Shown here piece after piece: positions 9,981 through 23,336 of a stretch of 64,000 nt of DNA (positions are counted from its first letter, which is position 1; every line of letters begins with the position of its first letter). Under the pieces are notes generated by a model that was not told the origin of the DNA, made no database searches, and saw only the letters and a program-made list of their open reading frames with translations. This DNA is from Paraescarpia echinospica (lineage: Eukaryota; Annelida; Polychaeta; Sabellida; Siboglinidae). The translations under genes and the position numbers were made by a program. The DNA is taken from contig CM034534.1 of NCBI GenBank assembly GCA_020002185.1, positions 39,218,168-39,282,167 on the forward strand, written 5' to 3'.

Positions 9981-10696
9981 CCCACATTCCATAGATATTG
10001 CGGGACAAATCCTATATCCTGCTCCTCCAACTAAATTATCAAGGCTCGGCTCACTCATGCGCCCTCCTCCCCGGTTCCGACGCCCATGTTGCTTATTATG
10101 ACGTAACATCGTATAGCGGTCGCGTGATTGTGCAGTCGTCACGAGACAGTCCTGAGACACATTCATACGTCGTCAACAATGGTTTCTATATTGAGACCAT
10201 TGGCCGTGACTGGAAGTAGAACGTGTTGAACGACAAAACGAACAAAGCACAATTGTCCGGTGCGGCGGAACATATACCCAAATATGATCACGGGTTTTAG
10301 CCATTATACGATACCGAGGGACGTGGCTGTATGGTGGTCAGCTATCGTAAGGCGTCGTATGTTAGGGATTAGGTAGGGCTTACAACATCGGACTATGATT
10401 TGAACATTACATTTCGAATCCTCTTGCTGCCTTTACAAAGCACTGCATTGTTGTTCATTCCACCTTGCCGCAGTGCATTCAAACGAATACCTGACAAACG
10501 ATTGCTAGATACGCATGCATATGTGGTCGAGTATTATTCGCGCAATAATTGCATCCTAGCTGAATGCTTCCCATAAAATGACCATGGTGTTCGAAAGAAC
10601 ATATTGTAGGAGATGAAATGAAAACAAATTATGCTGTGGGTAAAACTAGATATCGTGCAATTCTACGTCCCTTTTTACCCGGGCAGGTTACGCTGT
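9981..10696. other. No gene recognised
   Basis: Short frames only; the longest (9998-10219) has no recognisable motif. No repeat seen elsewhere in the window matches this stretch. Confidence 0.4.
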
Positions 10697-11105
10697 TTTT
10701 GAAAACAAAAACAGCGTGGAGTTGTAAAAGATCTAATTGTGATCGAAAAATATGTTCTATATTAACAGCATTGTGTAAGATGAGTTACTTAAGTAAACAT
10801 TTGTAAGTAATTATTGAATAGGTCGTAAACTTAAATCTTGTGCTGAAATAATTTCAAATAATAGCACCCTTATTTCTTATAGAACGAAGTCTTATTTCTA
10901 AAGTACCCTTGGATATATGAATTTGTGCATATTGTCATTTATTATAACTGATCATTTTGTACAATACATGTGCTCGAAAGAGTACATATGAGAGCGACTA
11001 ATATGATTCCAGAACTGAGAGATATCGGTTACGAAACATGCCTAAGAGAATGTGGTTAAACAAAACTAGAGACCAAGGTATTAACGAGGAATCAGTTAGG
11101 TGTTG
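10697..11105 (+). repeat. 409-bp duplicated segment, copy 1 (contains a CR1 remnant)
   Basis: It runs nearly base for base with 16339-16746, from gaaaacaaaaacagcgtgg to cagttaggtgttgc; one substitution was noticed (cattgtgtaag against cattttgtaag). The plus strand at about 10975-11095 reads as a decayed CR1 RT C-terminus (ERVHMRATNMIPELRDIGYE), homologous to ERVQRRATKMIPNLRDLSYE of the CR1 at 21250. Confidence 0.85.
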
Positions 11106-11990
11106 CCAGAACACGGGAACTATGTAGCCAACACGGAAATTATGTTGTGATGTCACGCCCGCGGAAAGACATTGCCAAAATTCATATAATTGTGAAAATT
11201 AGTAAATATTATAAATTGGGCCGCATGCATTTGCTTAACACAATATATTATTAATGTTATCTTTAAAAAAAAATTCAAAATAATTAAGTGTACGAAATTG
11301 AGGCTTACCTATTTATTTGGAATATAGAGCCAACGTTGCAGTTTGTAGAAAACCATGATAGAGGGTCTAACAATAAAATTGGCAGTAGAACTATAGCCCT
11401 AAACAACAATGCTCTCGAGACGAAAGTCGATTGCACTCCAGTGTTATTGTTGTACGGAGTCCGAATACACAGACTTGGCTGTCGCACAAACATCCGACAA
11501 GCTGCAATTATTTGCACTTTTTTCGAATCTACACAGACTTCATGTGACCAGAAAAACGAGTGAGGAATGATGTGCGAGGTGAACCAATTGCCCTGTCTTA
11601 CACGACACGTCTCGCGGTTCTCGTCTCGTATACTGTGCAAAGAAATAGGAGAAAGAAAAGACAATGAACGTTTACATAGTAAGTATACCAGTTATAAGAT
11701 GAGTATTTCAACAAAAGGAGGTATACTGAAGAAACTCTTTTATTTATATACCCCTAAGAATGATTTACTTACAACACATGACATATGGCAGATATTACAT
11801 AATAGTACAATGTTAGTTATTAGTCGCTATTACAATATAAACACACAAAATAACATATTTATAGTAGTACTTATTTAACAATTAATAATTTAAATTGGCT
11901 TGCTGCAAATTACAATACAATCATATTGTCAGTTGCGATATGCTCACTTATTGATAACAGTGTAGTGCAAATTAGAATTAAATACAGTTT
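11106..11990. other. No gene recognised
   Basis: AT-rich. 11403-11600 is the diverged partner of 6371-6560. No supported coding region. Confidence 0.4.
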
Positions 11991-11999
11991 TTGACCAAT

Positions 12000-14900
12000 G
12001 ACCTGTTTTTAGCTATATTTGTAGATCATGTTACGTTTTAATTTGCAAATAAATGCATGAAATGTTGACACCGTTGTAGTACTGGAAGGTAATGAATTCC
12101 AGCGTTTTACACCATAGATTGCTATACACTTTAGTTTAACGTTAGTTCGAACATATTGTCGGACATATTGATATTGAACTCGGGAAGAGTGAGAAGAAGT
12201 TTGTTTTGTAAACAAACACTGCACATTGACAGGTACTAGTAAATTGTTATACCCTTTATACATAATTGACAAGATCTTAAAACGACCAAGTCTTGAAATC
12301 TTAGCACTCTACATCTATGAAATAATGTATTAGTATGATGAAGCCTATCAACAGCATATACCATTCTAATCACTCTATTTTGTAAGATTGTAATACAATG
12401 TACATTGGTGATATATGTAGTTCCCCAACTGTTACAGCAATAACACATTATTGGTAAGAAGAGTGAATAATATAAAGTAAGTAAACTTTTGTTTCCTAGG
12501 ATATGACTTGCTCTATACATTACTCTAACTATCCTAGATAGCCAAATCTCCACACTGTATATATGATATTTCCAGGTACATTTTTCATCAATGTTTTTTC
12601 CAAGGAATTTTTTCATGTTAAATCTATTAATTATGTGATTGCAAAATGTTATATCTAAGTCAATATTTATCTTACGGTTGCAAAAATAGTGTAGTTGGTT
12701 TTTGATATATTCAGAGACAATTTGGTAACAGTGAATCATGTATATTGTTTATCTAATTAACAACGTGTTTTAGTGTCAGAATATAATATATTGATATAAT
12801 CTGCAAACAGCACACATTTAAGAAGTTCTGATACATTACATATGTCATTAATATATAAAATGAACAGTCTTGGGCGTAGCACAAACCCGTGTGGTATTCC
12901 ACATGACACATATGTGGAGATTCGATGAACATTCATTTATTTTGACAAATTGACTTTTATTGCTTAGATGACTTTCTACTCATTTCTCAGCCACACCACG
13001 AACACCATAGAAATTTAGTTTTTTATTAATATGGAATGATTTACGGTTTCAAATGCTTTCTTTCAGTCAACAAAAAAGCCAAGTGTGTATTTTTTATCTA
13101 ATGATATACTAATTTCTTCGACCATGTCAATCAATGCATGTGAGGTGGACATTGAGGATCGGAAGCCGTATTGACTGTTGGACAATATATCATTTTTATC
13201 AATAAATTCTTCGAGTCTTTTATTATAGAGTTTTTCAAGTATTTTGGAAAATTGACACAACAAGGATATTGGTCTGTAGTTGTTAAATTCTGCTTTTGAA
13301 CCATTTTTAAATATAGGTATGCCTTTGGCTACTTTCATTCCAGAAGGAAAAACTATTTTCAACCGACATATTAACTATTGCTGTTAATGGCGTAGTAATT
13401 GATTGCATAACTTTCTTTATGATATTCATATTTATATCATTACTGTCTGTTGAGGTTTTGTTTTTATATGCACCGATGATCCTACTGACATCTTCTTCAC
13501 TTACTGGATTTAAGAACATGCTGTTTTTATTTTTGTTTTGAAGATAGTCATGAAATGAGGCACCATTTACTGGTGGATCTATTTTATCAGCTAGTGCTTT
13601 GTCAATGTTCGAAAAGAAGTTTTTAAATCCATCCGCTATGTATTTCTTGTTGGTATTTTTCTACCCTCCATTACAAAACATTCAGGATAAGAAGATTCAT
13701 TTTGCCGTTTATTAATAAGTGTATTTAAGATGTTCCAAGTTTCTTCACTGTTTTGGTTTTGGTCATCCAATAGTTTTCTATAGTATTTTTTTTCTGCATT
13801 TCTTTGTGTTTTGAACAGTTTTTTTATAAGATTTGTAACAATGTTTCATTTTTTGTGATATGTTTTAAAGACATTTTCTATACAAGTGGTTTTTTTTGTG
13901 ACAAGCATTTTTCAAGCCAGTTGTGGACCATGGCTTATCACTCATTACGTATTGTTTGGTTATTTTTTTGACTAGACAATGTTTATCATATTTTTTCCAT
14001 AAATTAATCAATAACTATGCCATAAGCTACTTCAACATCTGTTGTGCTAAATATATGTTCCCATGTTTCACTTCTTCAATCTGCTACAAACTAATTTGTG
14101 TTTTCATGTTTATGATTTCGTACATTTTTGTGCATTTCTATTTTCCTTATAGTTATTTCATGTCCAGTGTAAATATTGGAAAATGGTCAGTCAGTTCGCT
14201 GATTAAAATACCATTTGTAGTTCGCTTGTTTATGGCATTGGTAAAAATGTTTTCAATCAGAATGGTTGAATCTCGAGTAATTCTTGTTGGCTTAGTGATA
14301 TGAGGATACAGGCCTAAACTATACATGGTGTCAATAACATATTTTGTACCTAAATTGTTGTCATGTTTTAAGTTGTCTACATTAAAATGTCCATATAGAA
14401 ACAGTGTCATACTGTTTTGTACGTAAATAGCAATGCCACCTCCTCTAACATTTTCTCTACATACATTAAAAGACTTATACATAGATAGGTTATGGTGTTG
14501 AATTGCTTTAGGATCATTCCAAGTTTCCGAGATGGCAATTCAATTACATCAAATACTATATCAGAAGCATGAATATAGCTCTCAATTTGTTTGAAATTTG
14601 CATTTAGACTTCTTGCATTGAAGTGAATTAATTTAAAACGTTTATCTTTAATATTATTGGAGATACCTCTCCATCGTGGATTTGAATAATATTTACAAGG
14701 TGAGTTATCATTTTAAAAGTTATTATTGGGATCAATTATTCGACCAAGCTCATGTGCATTGTCTTCTTGGAGTTGAACTACGCTTAGATTAGCATCATGT
14801 CCTAATAAATCAACATCATCCGTCAGGCTAACATCATGTTGTAGTCTATTCTCACCATTATTGGCAACAGATATACTGGATTTATATCCACATCATATGT

Positions 14901-15665
14901 TGCATTGATTATTGTTGTGAGTCATTGTTTATAGTCTGTTGAAGTTAACGTGTCCACGTATTTGAATTGGAGAGGAGTTTTCTGTTTTCTTGACGTAGAT
15001 GATGCTGTTGGTTGTCCATGTGCTGTGGATTTTCTTGTCTCTGCGGAGTGTGCAGGCTTAGTGGAAGAGTTCATTGTTCAGACGTGAGAGATGGTCATTT
15101 AGATACACGTTCGTTCCTTTCAGCGACTTTCTGTTTTGTCTGACTTATGTTCGTTTCTCGGTGGTCAGGAACTGGACGATAATGGGGTCGTTCCGTCTCG
15201 GCGTTGGGGCAGGTCGTGTATCGCTGTGATTTCCACCTCCAGAATGTCGACGTGTAACTTGTCATGAGCGAACGTAAAGAACTTCTGTTTCATTATTGCA
15301 GTCTCCCCACTCGATTGTTCGGCTGGAGTGGTCGTTCTGGTATTTGATCGAGATGCGGCAGTGTGGGCGAAAGAGTGGATACTTAGGCGGGTCACTATGA
15401 TGGTCTTTTTCTTTTAGTGTTGCTCGAGGTTGTTCACGGCCGTTTCTAGAGTTTCAACACGAGTACTCAGTTGACTTATCTGTTCATCTTTTGCTTTCAG
15501 CATCTGCATGAGGTCGGCCAGTTGTCTTTCGTGTTTTGCTGTGGTCGTTTTTATATCGTCAAAGTGTTTACATAAGTGGTTAAGTGATTGTTTAATTTCG
15601 GATATATCAGAGTCGGTGTGTTTCGGCGCCATCTTGTTAGTTATGAACCAATCCAAAACTTATTA
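12000..15665 (-). mobile_element. Near full-length but decayed L2/jockey-superfamily LINE
   Basis: Minus strand, 5' to 3'. ORF1 begins near 15656 with a coiled-coil protein (heptad-like ISQLSTRVETLETAVNNLEQ), continues frameshifted to about 14940, and is rich in Thr/Ser. Next comes the tail of an APE endonuclease (RGGGIAIYVQNS near 14430, TDHFPIF near 14170). RT follows: FNNYRPISLLCQFSKILEK near 13270 and QYGFRSSMSTSHALID near 13170. The catalytic FADD is mutated to FADY at 12796-12807. The C-terminal domain reads NSWGTTY..., LQNRVIRMV and WNSLPSS near 12090. Many stops show it is dead. The clade below the jockey superfamily is not certain. Confidence 0.8.
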
Positions 15666-15774
15666 TTGCCTAGTAGGCCGTTCGGACTATATATAATATA
15701 TAACTTTTTGTAAATTCGATAAGCCTAAGACTTCCGTATTATAGAAAAGTAAAAAGGTAAGTTTTTATTGAGAG

Positions 15775-16068
15775 CAGTATCCAGTCCACAGGACTACTCA
15801 AAGCGCTATTACACTTAACTCCCAGGCAGACCTGTTCAACTGAAGACCATCTCGACTTCTCTGCGAAGCATCCGGCCACGCTGCAATTAATGCGCGAAGA
15901 CTATTACTACATACATATCCGCCACTGTCTGTAGCCAGGTACTCATTCACACAGCTGAATGAACTGGAGCAATATAAATTGAACGATCTTGCCTAAGGAT
16001 TGACATCGCAGCATAGGTTATCTCGGTCGAGAGCCAGAAGCAGTGGTCACTGCACCACTGCGCTCTAC
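15775..16068 (-). mobile_element. tRNA-derived SINE, copy 2
   Basis: Diverged copy of 5725-6035 in the same orientation. It shares cagtatcca, aaagcgct, gacctgttca, atctcgacttctctg, tagccaggtactcattca and the head ending in cactgcgctct. Confidence 0.7.
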
Positions 16069-16338
16069 GTCATCGTGTACTATGAAACATGTAGCTTTGG
16101 ATATGGAATGTTAAATCTTGTTAAAAACCCAAAATCAACACACACGCAGGCGGCGAATTTCTACAAATGATCGCCCCGTCGCCTTCAAATCCAATCAAAT
16201 GTATTGTATCTCATTACAATATGTGCAATACAAATCAATTAATACAAATCATATATAATAATGTAACGAGCACATCATGGAAAGAACGTTATTTAATGTT
16301 ATACTCCCTATTGTATATTTCAATGTAAATATCATTAT

Positions 16339-16746
16339 ATTGAAAACAAAAACAGCGTGGAGTTGTAAAAGATCTAATTGTGATCGAAAAATATGTTCTA
16401 TATTAACAGCATTTTGTAAGATGAGTTACTTAAGTAAACATTTGTAAGTAATTATTGAATAGGTCGTAAACTTAAATCTTGTGCTGAAATAATTTCAAAT
16501 AATAGCACCCTTATTTCTTATAGAACGAAGTCTTATTTCTAAAGTACCCTTGGATATATGAATTTGTGCATATTGTCATTTATTATAACTGATCATTTTG
16601 TACAATACATGTGCTCGAAAGAGTACATATGAGAGCGACTAATATGATTCCAGAACTGAGAGATATCGGTTACGAAACATGCCTAAGAGAATGTGGTTAA
16701 ACAAAACTAGAGACCAAGGTATTAACGAGGAATCAGTTAGGTGTTG
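16339..16746 (+). repeat. 409-bp duplicated segment, copy 2
   Basis: Near-identical partner of 10697-11105, 5.6 kb away in direct orientation. The flanks differ on both sides and no obvious target-site duplication is present. Confidence 0.85.
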
Positions 16747-18075
16747 CAAATACATTAACTTGTTATGAAAGTATTGATATAATGATTTGTTCTCAGCTAA
16801 TAAAGATAAAACACAAAGTAACATTATTTGGTTTATGTTTTGATGTACCTACAACGTGTAAAAGCAGTACGGAATATATATAAAATGGCAAGTAAAAAAT
16901 TAATAATCTATGTCATCAAAACAATACCAAAACTGAAGTAAAACAAATATTGTGGGCTAAATGCATTTTTTTGCGTTTTCTTCACAATTCCCCTATAATG
17001 TTCCCTATGTTGATAATAGAAAGATTATATAAGTATTGCCGTATTCGGAATGTTATTACGATTAATTTTTGTTATACTAATTTAAGATCCAATCAGTTTA
17101 TTTGGCTGTAAGACACCAGTTTTCAATAGCTTGACTTCCGCTTGAAAATGGCAGCCATGTTTAAAGATGGCGTCCAAAAAGGTAACAAATTAAATGTCCA
17201 TCACCCATTTTCGGACACCACAGATATTGGTGTAACTGAAAATCATAGTGGTGATTAGTCCCTCAATTTGATAATCAACTTCATTTTTTGCAGACTTGGC
17301 TCAAGGACTATGATCACACAAATGTATAAAACAATCGATAAAACACACAAAAACCATAACTGTCTTAAGCTACCCGGTAGCTCAGTTTGTTAATGGTCAC
17401 AATTGCTCACAATATATTTCGTCACAAGACTGCGGCGATATTTATGTACACGGCAGCTGAAACCACTTTATGTTTGCAAAACAGAGACCATGTCTCTGAT
17501 AAGATGATTTGTTTTTCATACATCAGGCCTACACGCACGCCGAAGATGAAGCCATTAATTCTATATGGACTACCGTAAAATAACATATACTTAATCTATT
17601 ATAAGACTGCATTGCTGTAATAAAACTGTAATATGTGAGTCCGTTGTGAATTCCTTGTTTCCACTACAGCCATTTTTGTCGCATACTGCATATCGTATCG
17701 GCATGCTGCATCCGTACATATGGAATCCTGGATACAGATAGCCTTCAATGCAATCACTTGCGCCTAGTTGTACAAGCATCCTACTGCAACCAAGTGACCG
17801 TCCTCCTTCAGGATGTGCTTTCTGCTGACACGTGACCGTATGTCACTCAAAGCTACTCCGCGTGTGTCAGTCGACACGTTTAATTAAACAATTACAATTT
17901 ATCGCAATTCAAAACAAGCAAATGCTCCGGTATCGTTTGGCGAATTCAACTTCTGATTCTCAAGCAGCGGATTGATAACATAACATAATGAACACCCTTG
18001 GCATGATACATCTACAAAACTATTATCAGTCAGTGACCTATATGTTAATGATATTCCCTCAGTTGTTCAATGAAA
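16747..18075. other. No gene recognised
   Basis: AT-rich DNA with short spurious frames. At 17373-17400, acccggtagctcagtttg resembles the first 20 nt of a tRNA gene (A box), but no matching T arm follows, so at most a SINE relic. The rest shows nothing. Confidence 0.4.
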
Positions 18076-18905
18076 ACGTCTTGTATATGCTGACGATTCG
18101 GCTCTCATAGTTTCAGAAAAGAACACCCATCAAATCGAAGAAAGACTTTCTTCAGAGCTTGAGGCTGCCACAGAATGGCTGATAAACAACAAACTGTCAT
18201 TTCATCTAGGAAAAACTGAATCCATCTTGTTTGGGTCCAAACGTAAACTACATACGTGCATTTCAATCCTGGTGAAATGTGTTGACAACACATTGACATG
18301 TCAGACGCGTGTGAAATACTTAGGTGAAGATTTAGATGAGTCACTAACTGGAGAAGGAGAGGCTGAGAAGATAATTGGTCAATCAAATGCCAAATTAAAC
18401 TTATTGTACAGGCAAACAAGAAATGTCACCATGAAAACATGTTGACCTCTGCCTTAATACAATGTCAATTTGACTATGCCTGTTCATCGTGATTCTCCGG
18501 TTCAACTAAGTAATATAAAGCTAGACAACAGTGTACCCAGAATAAGGTAATCCGGTTCCTTCTTAATGCACCAATCAGAACCTATATTGGTTTAACGGAG
18601 TTTAGACAGGTCAATATGTTATCCATGGAGCTACGGGTTTAACAACTCAAATTGAACATTGTCTATGATACTGTCAACAACAAAGCACCAAATCATTTGT
18701 CCGATTATTTTAACATAACTTGCAAGAGCACGGTATAAATACAAAATCTAGTACTTCGTCTCGTCATGTGCCATATGTTAAATCAATAGGTCAAACTTAT
18801 TTTAATTACACAGGTAAACAGCCATGGAACGAATTGTCATATAACATACAAGGTGCTTCTAACAAGACTCAATTTAAATGGTTAGTGAAACAGTTTTTGT
18901 CCAAT
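18076..18905 (+). mobile_element. Non-LTR RT fragment, jockey-superfamily type
   Basis: The plus strand reads YADDSALIVSEKNTHQIEE at 18088, then WLINNKLSFHLGKTESILFG and VKYLGEDLDE, placing it at the RT catalytic box and thumb. It carries on with stops and frameshifts through NIQGASNKTQFKWLVKQFLS near 18845-18900. Palm and endonuclease are missing. Confidence 0.8.
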
Positions 18906-18949
18906 AATCTTAATAATCAGGAAGCCAAATTATTTGTGTACTATTTAAC

Positions 18950-19570
18950 AAGATTTAACAAGATTGCCACCCAGATAATTAACTCTAGGTGGCAGGTGTA
19001 CAAGGAAGCCCTTTGGCTTATCGAGAGTCCGACCCTTTTATCTATGTGTATCCCGCCCGTCTGAGGTATGTGTCGATTTTATTTTTAAACATATTCACGC
19101 TACTAGCACCCACACAATCAGCAGGTAATCTGTTCCATTCATTTACAGTCCTTTGTGAAAATGAAAACTTTCTTATATCCAATCTACTATGCTCCTTTGC
19201 CAATGTAAGTTCATGTCCTCTAGTCCTTCTATCTTTCTTAACTGAGAAAAAAATATTTCTATCAATATTTTCAAAACCCTTCAATATTTTAAACACTTCT
19301 ATCTGATCTCCTCTCAATCTCCTGGTCTCTAGTGTTGTTAAACCGCATTTTTTTAGGCGTATTTCGTAACTAAGATCCCTCAGTTTTGGTAATATTTTAG
19401 TTGCTCTCCTCTGCACTCTTTCTAGCATATCTATGTCCTTCCTGCGATATGGCCTCCACGCTTGAATACAATATTCTAAATGAGGCCTAACTATTGTTTT
19501 GTACAGCGGTATTATTAGCTCTTTTTCCTTATACGTTATGTTTCGCCTAATTAATCTAATTAATATAATT
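18950..19570 (-). mobile_element. CR1-clade LINE 3' end, 5'-truncated
   Basis: The minus strand reads MLERVQRRATKILPKLRDLS from 19428, then LTTLETRRLRGDQIEV, IFFSVKKDRRTRG and NEWNRLPADCVGASS. The CR1 hallmarks are RVQRRATK and LETRRLRGD. It ends in a tandem TCTTGTTAAA tail at 18947-18966 (minus orientation), shared with the copies ending at 21250 and 55475. Confidence 0.85.
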
Positions 19571-19899
19571 ATTTATTATATCTTATTTTGAGGTACCCGT
19601 ATCTACTAAAACATTGGGTATTGAGATATCTTACAAATCAGGCGAGAAGCTCTTTTACTAACAGCGTCATTTTTAATGTGTAATCAATTTTGTTTTGTTA
19701 AATTATATTAATAATCTGGAGGATAGCTATTTAAGTTATTTTTTATTTTTATTGTTGTCGCATCTTTAGTTGTAAAATGTGTTTATTTTTAGATCTGGTA
19801 TTATGTATATGTAGTAGTTGAGCTGGTTTTTCAAATGACTTAATAATCTAGGTAATCTCCTTTACAATATAATCAGTATTTATGCAATATTAAATAGTC

Positions 19900-20165
19900 A
19901 GATTAGAGGGGAGACATTCACCCCTCAATCCATCTCAGATGTCATGAGACATGGGATATTTCGGTGGTTTAGACATATCTGCCGTATGCCAAACGAAAAC
20001 CTCATACAATAGCTTTCAAGGAACACATTAAAGGACACAGAACAAATTGAAGGCAGCGGAAGAGGTGGATTGACCAAGTTAGACAGGACACTGGATTCCC
20101 ACTTTTAACAGCAGAGCGGTGTGATCTAGACAGAACAAAATGGAGGGTGTTACTTCCAGGAAAAT
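19900..20165 (+). mobile_element. Non-LTR element 3' ORF end fragment
   Basis: The plus strand in shifting frames reads HGIFRWFRHICRMPNENLIQ and then RWIDQVRQDTGFPLL followed by RCDLDRTKWR. This matches the C-terminal zinc-finger-adjacent region of RTE-like LINEs. It is short and frameshifted. Confidence 0.55.
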
Positions 20166-20175
20166 TGCGAGGGTT

Positions 20176-20761
20176 GGACTTGGCATTGGCATTTAAGTCA
20201 ATTCATCCCTCACTCTGTTAATTACCTTTGCGTGTCCCTCTTCGCAAAACCTGACATTTGCAGACAACAATGGTGGCTGCTTATGTATGACATTGGAACC
20301 TAGCTGAAATTTCATTGGTTTCATGCGCATTCTTTTTCAACAGTTCTAACAGACATTGTGGCATCATTCTTATCATCAATTATCCTATAAAATAATGGTG
20401 GGAACAGCATTGATCACAATGAAAAAAAAACACAAAACGCTTGGCTGCATTGATTGCACGTTAATCAATCGGCATCAAGAGCACTGATACGTAATCTACT
20501 CAATGGTGCCCTCTGTTGATTCCGCACGAGAATTTCAACGAGATTTCACGATTCTTTTCGATGTGGCGCCCACTACGGATAATCTTTGTGCGTAATTATG
20601 AATACCTATGCACAACCCATCGCACGCTAGAAAGTGACGCTGTTCAAGTGATTTTCAAACACTTTATTTAATGATTTTTATATCATGATGTACGTGTTTG
20701 CGTGCGTATGTGTGTATGTATGTTTGTGTGTGCGTGCGTGCGTGAGGTTTGTATGCGTGGT
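20176..20761. other. No gene recognised
   Basis: Nothing supported. The right end grades into TG-rich microsatellite flank. Confidence 0.4.
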
Positions 20762-20967
<206 letters not shown>

Positions 20968-21249
20968 AACACAAATAAAGAAAATATATTTGTTCATTTT
21001 CGTATCTCATCAAACGTCCTTTCACAATCCAAATAACTCCGCAACTTTACAATCAGCTACATGTGTTTTCCACCACCTGTTTCGTGGGTTTTCACTTTAA
21101 ATAAAACATTATATCTGTTGACTCCACATGAGAGTTAGCCAGTATGTAATCAAGATCAAAACGTTACATCTTGTGGAAACGTTTCTGAAAATCTACCAGT
21201 ATAATAATTATTCATTCTACCACTTGCGAACACATGTTTAGTGTGATTT

Positions 21250-22165
21250 AAGAAGATTTAACAAGATTGCCTTCCAGAAAATTAACTCTAGATGGCAGGT
21301 GGACAAGGAAGTCCAATACTTTTTATCTACGTGTATCCCGCCCTTTTAAGTTGTGTGTCGTTTTTATTTTTAAACATATTCACGCTACTAGCGCCAACAC
21401 AATCTGGAGATAATCTGTGCCATTCATTTAAAGTCCTTTGTGAAAATGAGAACTTTCTTATATCTGATCTATACCGCTCCTTTGCTAATGTAACTTCATG
21501 TCCTCTGGTCCTTCTATCTTTCTTAACTGAGAAAGAAATATTTCTATCCTTATTTCCATAACCATTCAATATTTTAAACACTTCTATGTGATCTCCTCTC
21601 AATCTCCTGGTCTCTAATGTTGTTAAACCACATTCTTTTAGGCGTATTTCGTAACTAAGATCCCTCAGATTTGGTATCATTTTAGTCGCTCTCCTCTGTA
21701 CTCTTTCTAGCATATCTATGTCCTTCTTGCGATATGGCCTCCATGCTTGTATACAATATTCTAAATGAGGCCTCACTATTGTTTTGTACAGCGGTACTAT
21801 TAATTCTTTTTTCTTATACGTTATATTTCGCCTAATTAAACCAATGATTTGATTTCCCTTTGACGCTGCAATTCCGCACTGCTCTGAAACCTTCATATCA
21901 GCACTAATGGTTAACCCCAAGTCCTTTTCTTTTACAGTAGTACTTAGAACAGTACGCCCCATTTTATATTTTACCTCTTCATTCCCATGACCTGTGTGGA
22001 GGCATTTACATTTCCCAAAATTGAACAGCATTTGCCACTTTTCAGACCATTTGATTATCAAGATCATCTTGTAAATGCTGTCTGTCTCCATCACTTTTTA
22101 TCCTTCTAAACACTTTTGTATCATCCGCAAATTTTAACACCTTGCTAATCAATACTAAAAATAAA
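21250..22165 (-). mobile_element. CR1-clade LINE, RT from the catalytic box to the 3' end
   Basis: On the minus strand the catalytic FADDTKVF lies near 22115-22140. A frameshift near 22060-22090 follows, then an uninterrupted frame from 22094 down to 21327. That frame contains KDLGLTISADMK, YKTIVRPHLEYCIQAW, ERVQRRATKMIPNLRD, LTTLETRRLRGDHIEV and SVKKDRRTRGHEV. The 5' end is truncated. Direct abutment to an opposite-strand LINE at about 22166 suggests nested or sequential insertion. It is the longest intact RT frame of its clade here. Confidence 0.9.
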
Positions 22166-22169
22166 TGCT

Positions 22170-23336
22170 GACAGCAAACGTTTGCATGTTTCGTAGATTT
22201 TAGTAACGTTTATGACCGTATCAATAGAAGTTTCCTCTGGAACAAAATTAGGAATTTCAACATACAAGGGAAAATGCTTGAGGCTTTGAAATCATTATAT
22301 GTTGATCACAAATGTTGTGTTAGGGTCAACAACTTAAAGTCTGACTGGTTCAATGTTGAATGCGGGCTTAAGCAGGGATGTGTTATATTACCTATCATGT
22401 TCAATGTGTTTATAAACGATTGACCAGCTGAATTGAAAGGCACGGGTAAAGATGTTAAGATCGGAGACGAAATTGTTACAATGTTAGCATACGCAGATGA
22501 CATTGTGGTGCTGACCGAATCAGCAGAAGAACTGCAGACATTGCTAAATGTTATCTGGAAATGGTGCTATGACTGGGGCATGTCTATTAACAAAGACAAA
22601 ACTCAAATTGTACATTTTTGTAATCCATCGATATCTGAGACTACTTGCGATTTTCTACTAGGTGACCAAAATCGTATCGTAAATAAGTATAAAAATATAG
22701 GTTTGATTTTAACTGAATATCTTGATTATAAGGTGATGGTAAAATCAGTAGCTACTACGGCGAACAGAGCTCTGGGTTTGTTAATGACTAAGACAAAGTG
22801 TAATGGAGGAATGCATTTTAACTGTTTTACAAAACTATACGATGGTATGGTGCTCTCCATTATTATCTATGGTTCTGCTGTGTGGGGTACAAAGGAATAT
22901 TCGGTCATAAATAGCATACATAATAGGGCCTGTCGATTTTTCCTAGGTGTGGGTAAATATACCCCATCAGCTGCAGTACAGGGTGAAATGGGGTGGAAAA
23001 CCCCGACTCACCAACAATGGCTATCTGTTTCTAGGCTCTGGTGTCGTTTGATCAATATGGATGTATCTAGAGTGACAACACGTGTGTTTCTATGGATGAT
23101 GGAAATGGCCGTATGTGGGAAACAAAATTGGGGCTATGAAGTATACCATCGTTATAATGACTTAAATATGCATAATCTTACTAATATAAGAGACCATGTT
23201 AATGTAAAGGCTATAATAGAACACACAGATGTTTGCTGTTCCTGTAACACATACATATGTTTGCCTGTCTGTATTACAGGAACAGCAATGGCTTCATATT
23301 ATAAATAGAGAAGTGGGTAGAAATGGTAGTAGAAAT
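22170..23336 (+). mobile_element. Non-LTR RT fragment of a second clade, running into the gap
   Basis: The plus strand reads VCFVDFSNVYDRINRSFLWN, then CGLKQGC, an in-frame TGA at 22421-22423, and an open frame of about 290 codons. That frame has LAYADDIVVL (catalytic), WGMSINKDKTQIVHF, YGSAVWGTKEYSVI and NRACRFFLGVGKYTPSAAVQ. The last motifs define a recognisable RT C-terminus, but I cannot name the clade with confidence. The frame ends at about 23306, just before the N block. Confidence 0.8.

Noticed and set aside
17373..17445. tRNA gene starting acccggtagctcagtttg
   Set aside because: A-box-like start only; no T arm, no cloverleaf and no terminator at the right distance.
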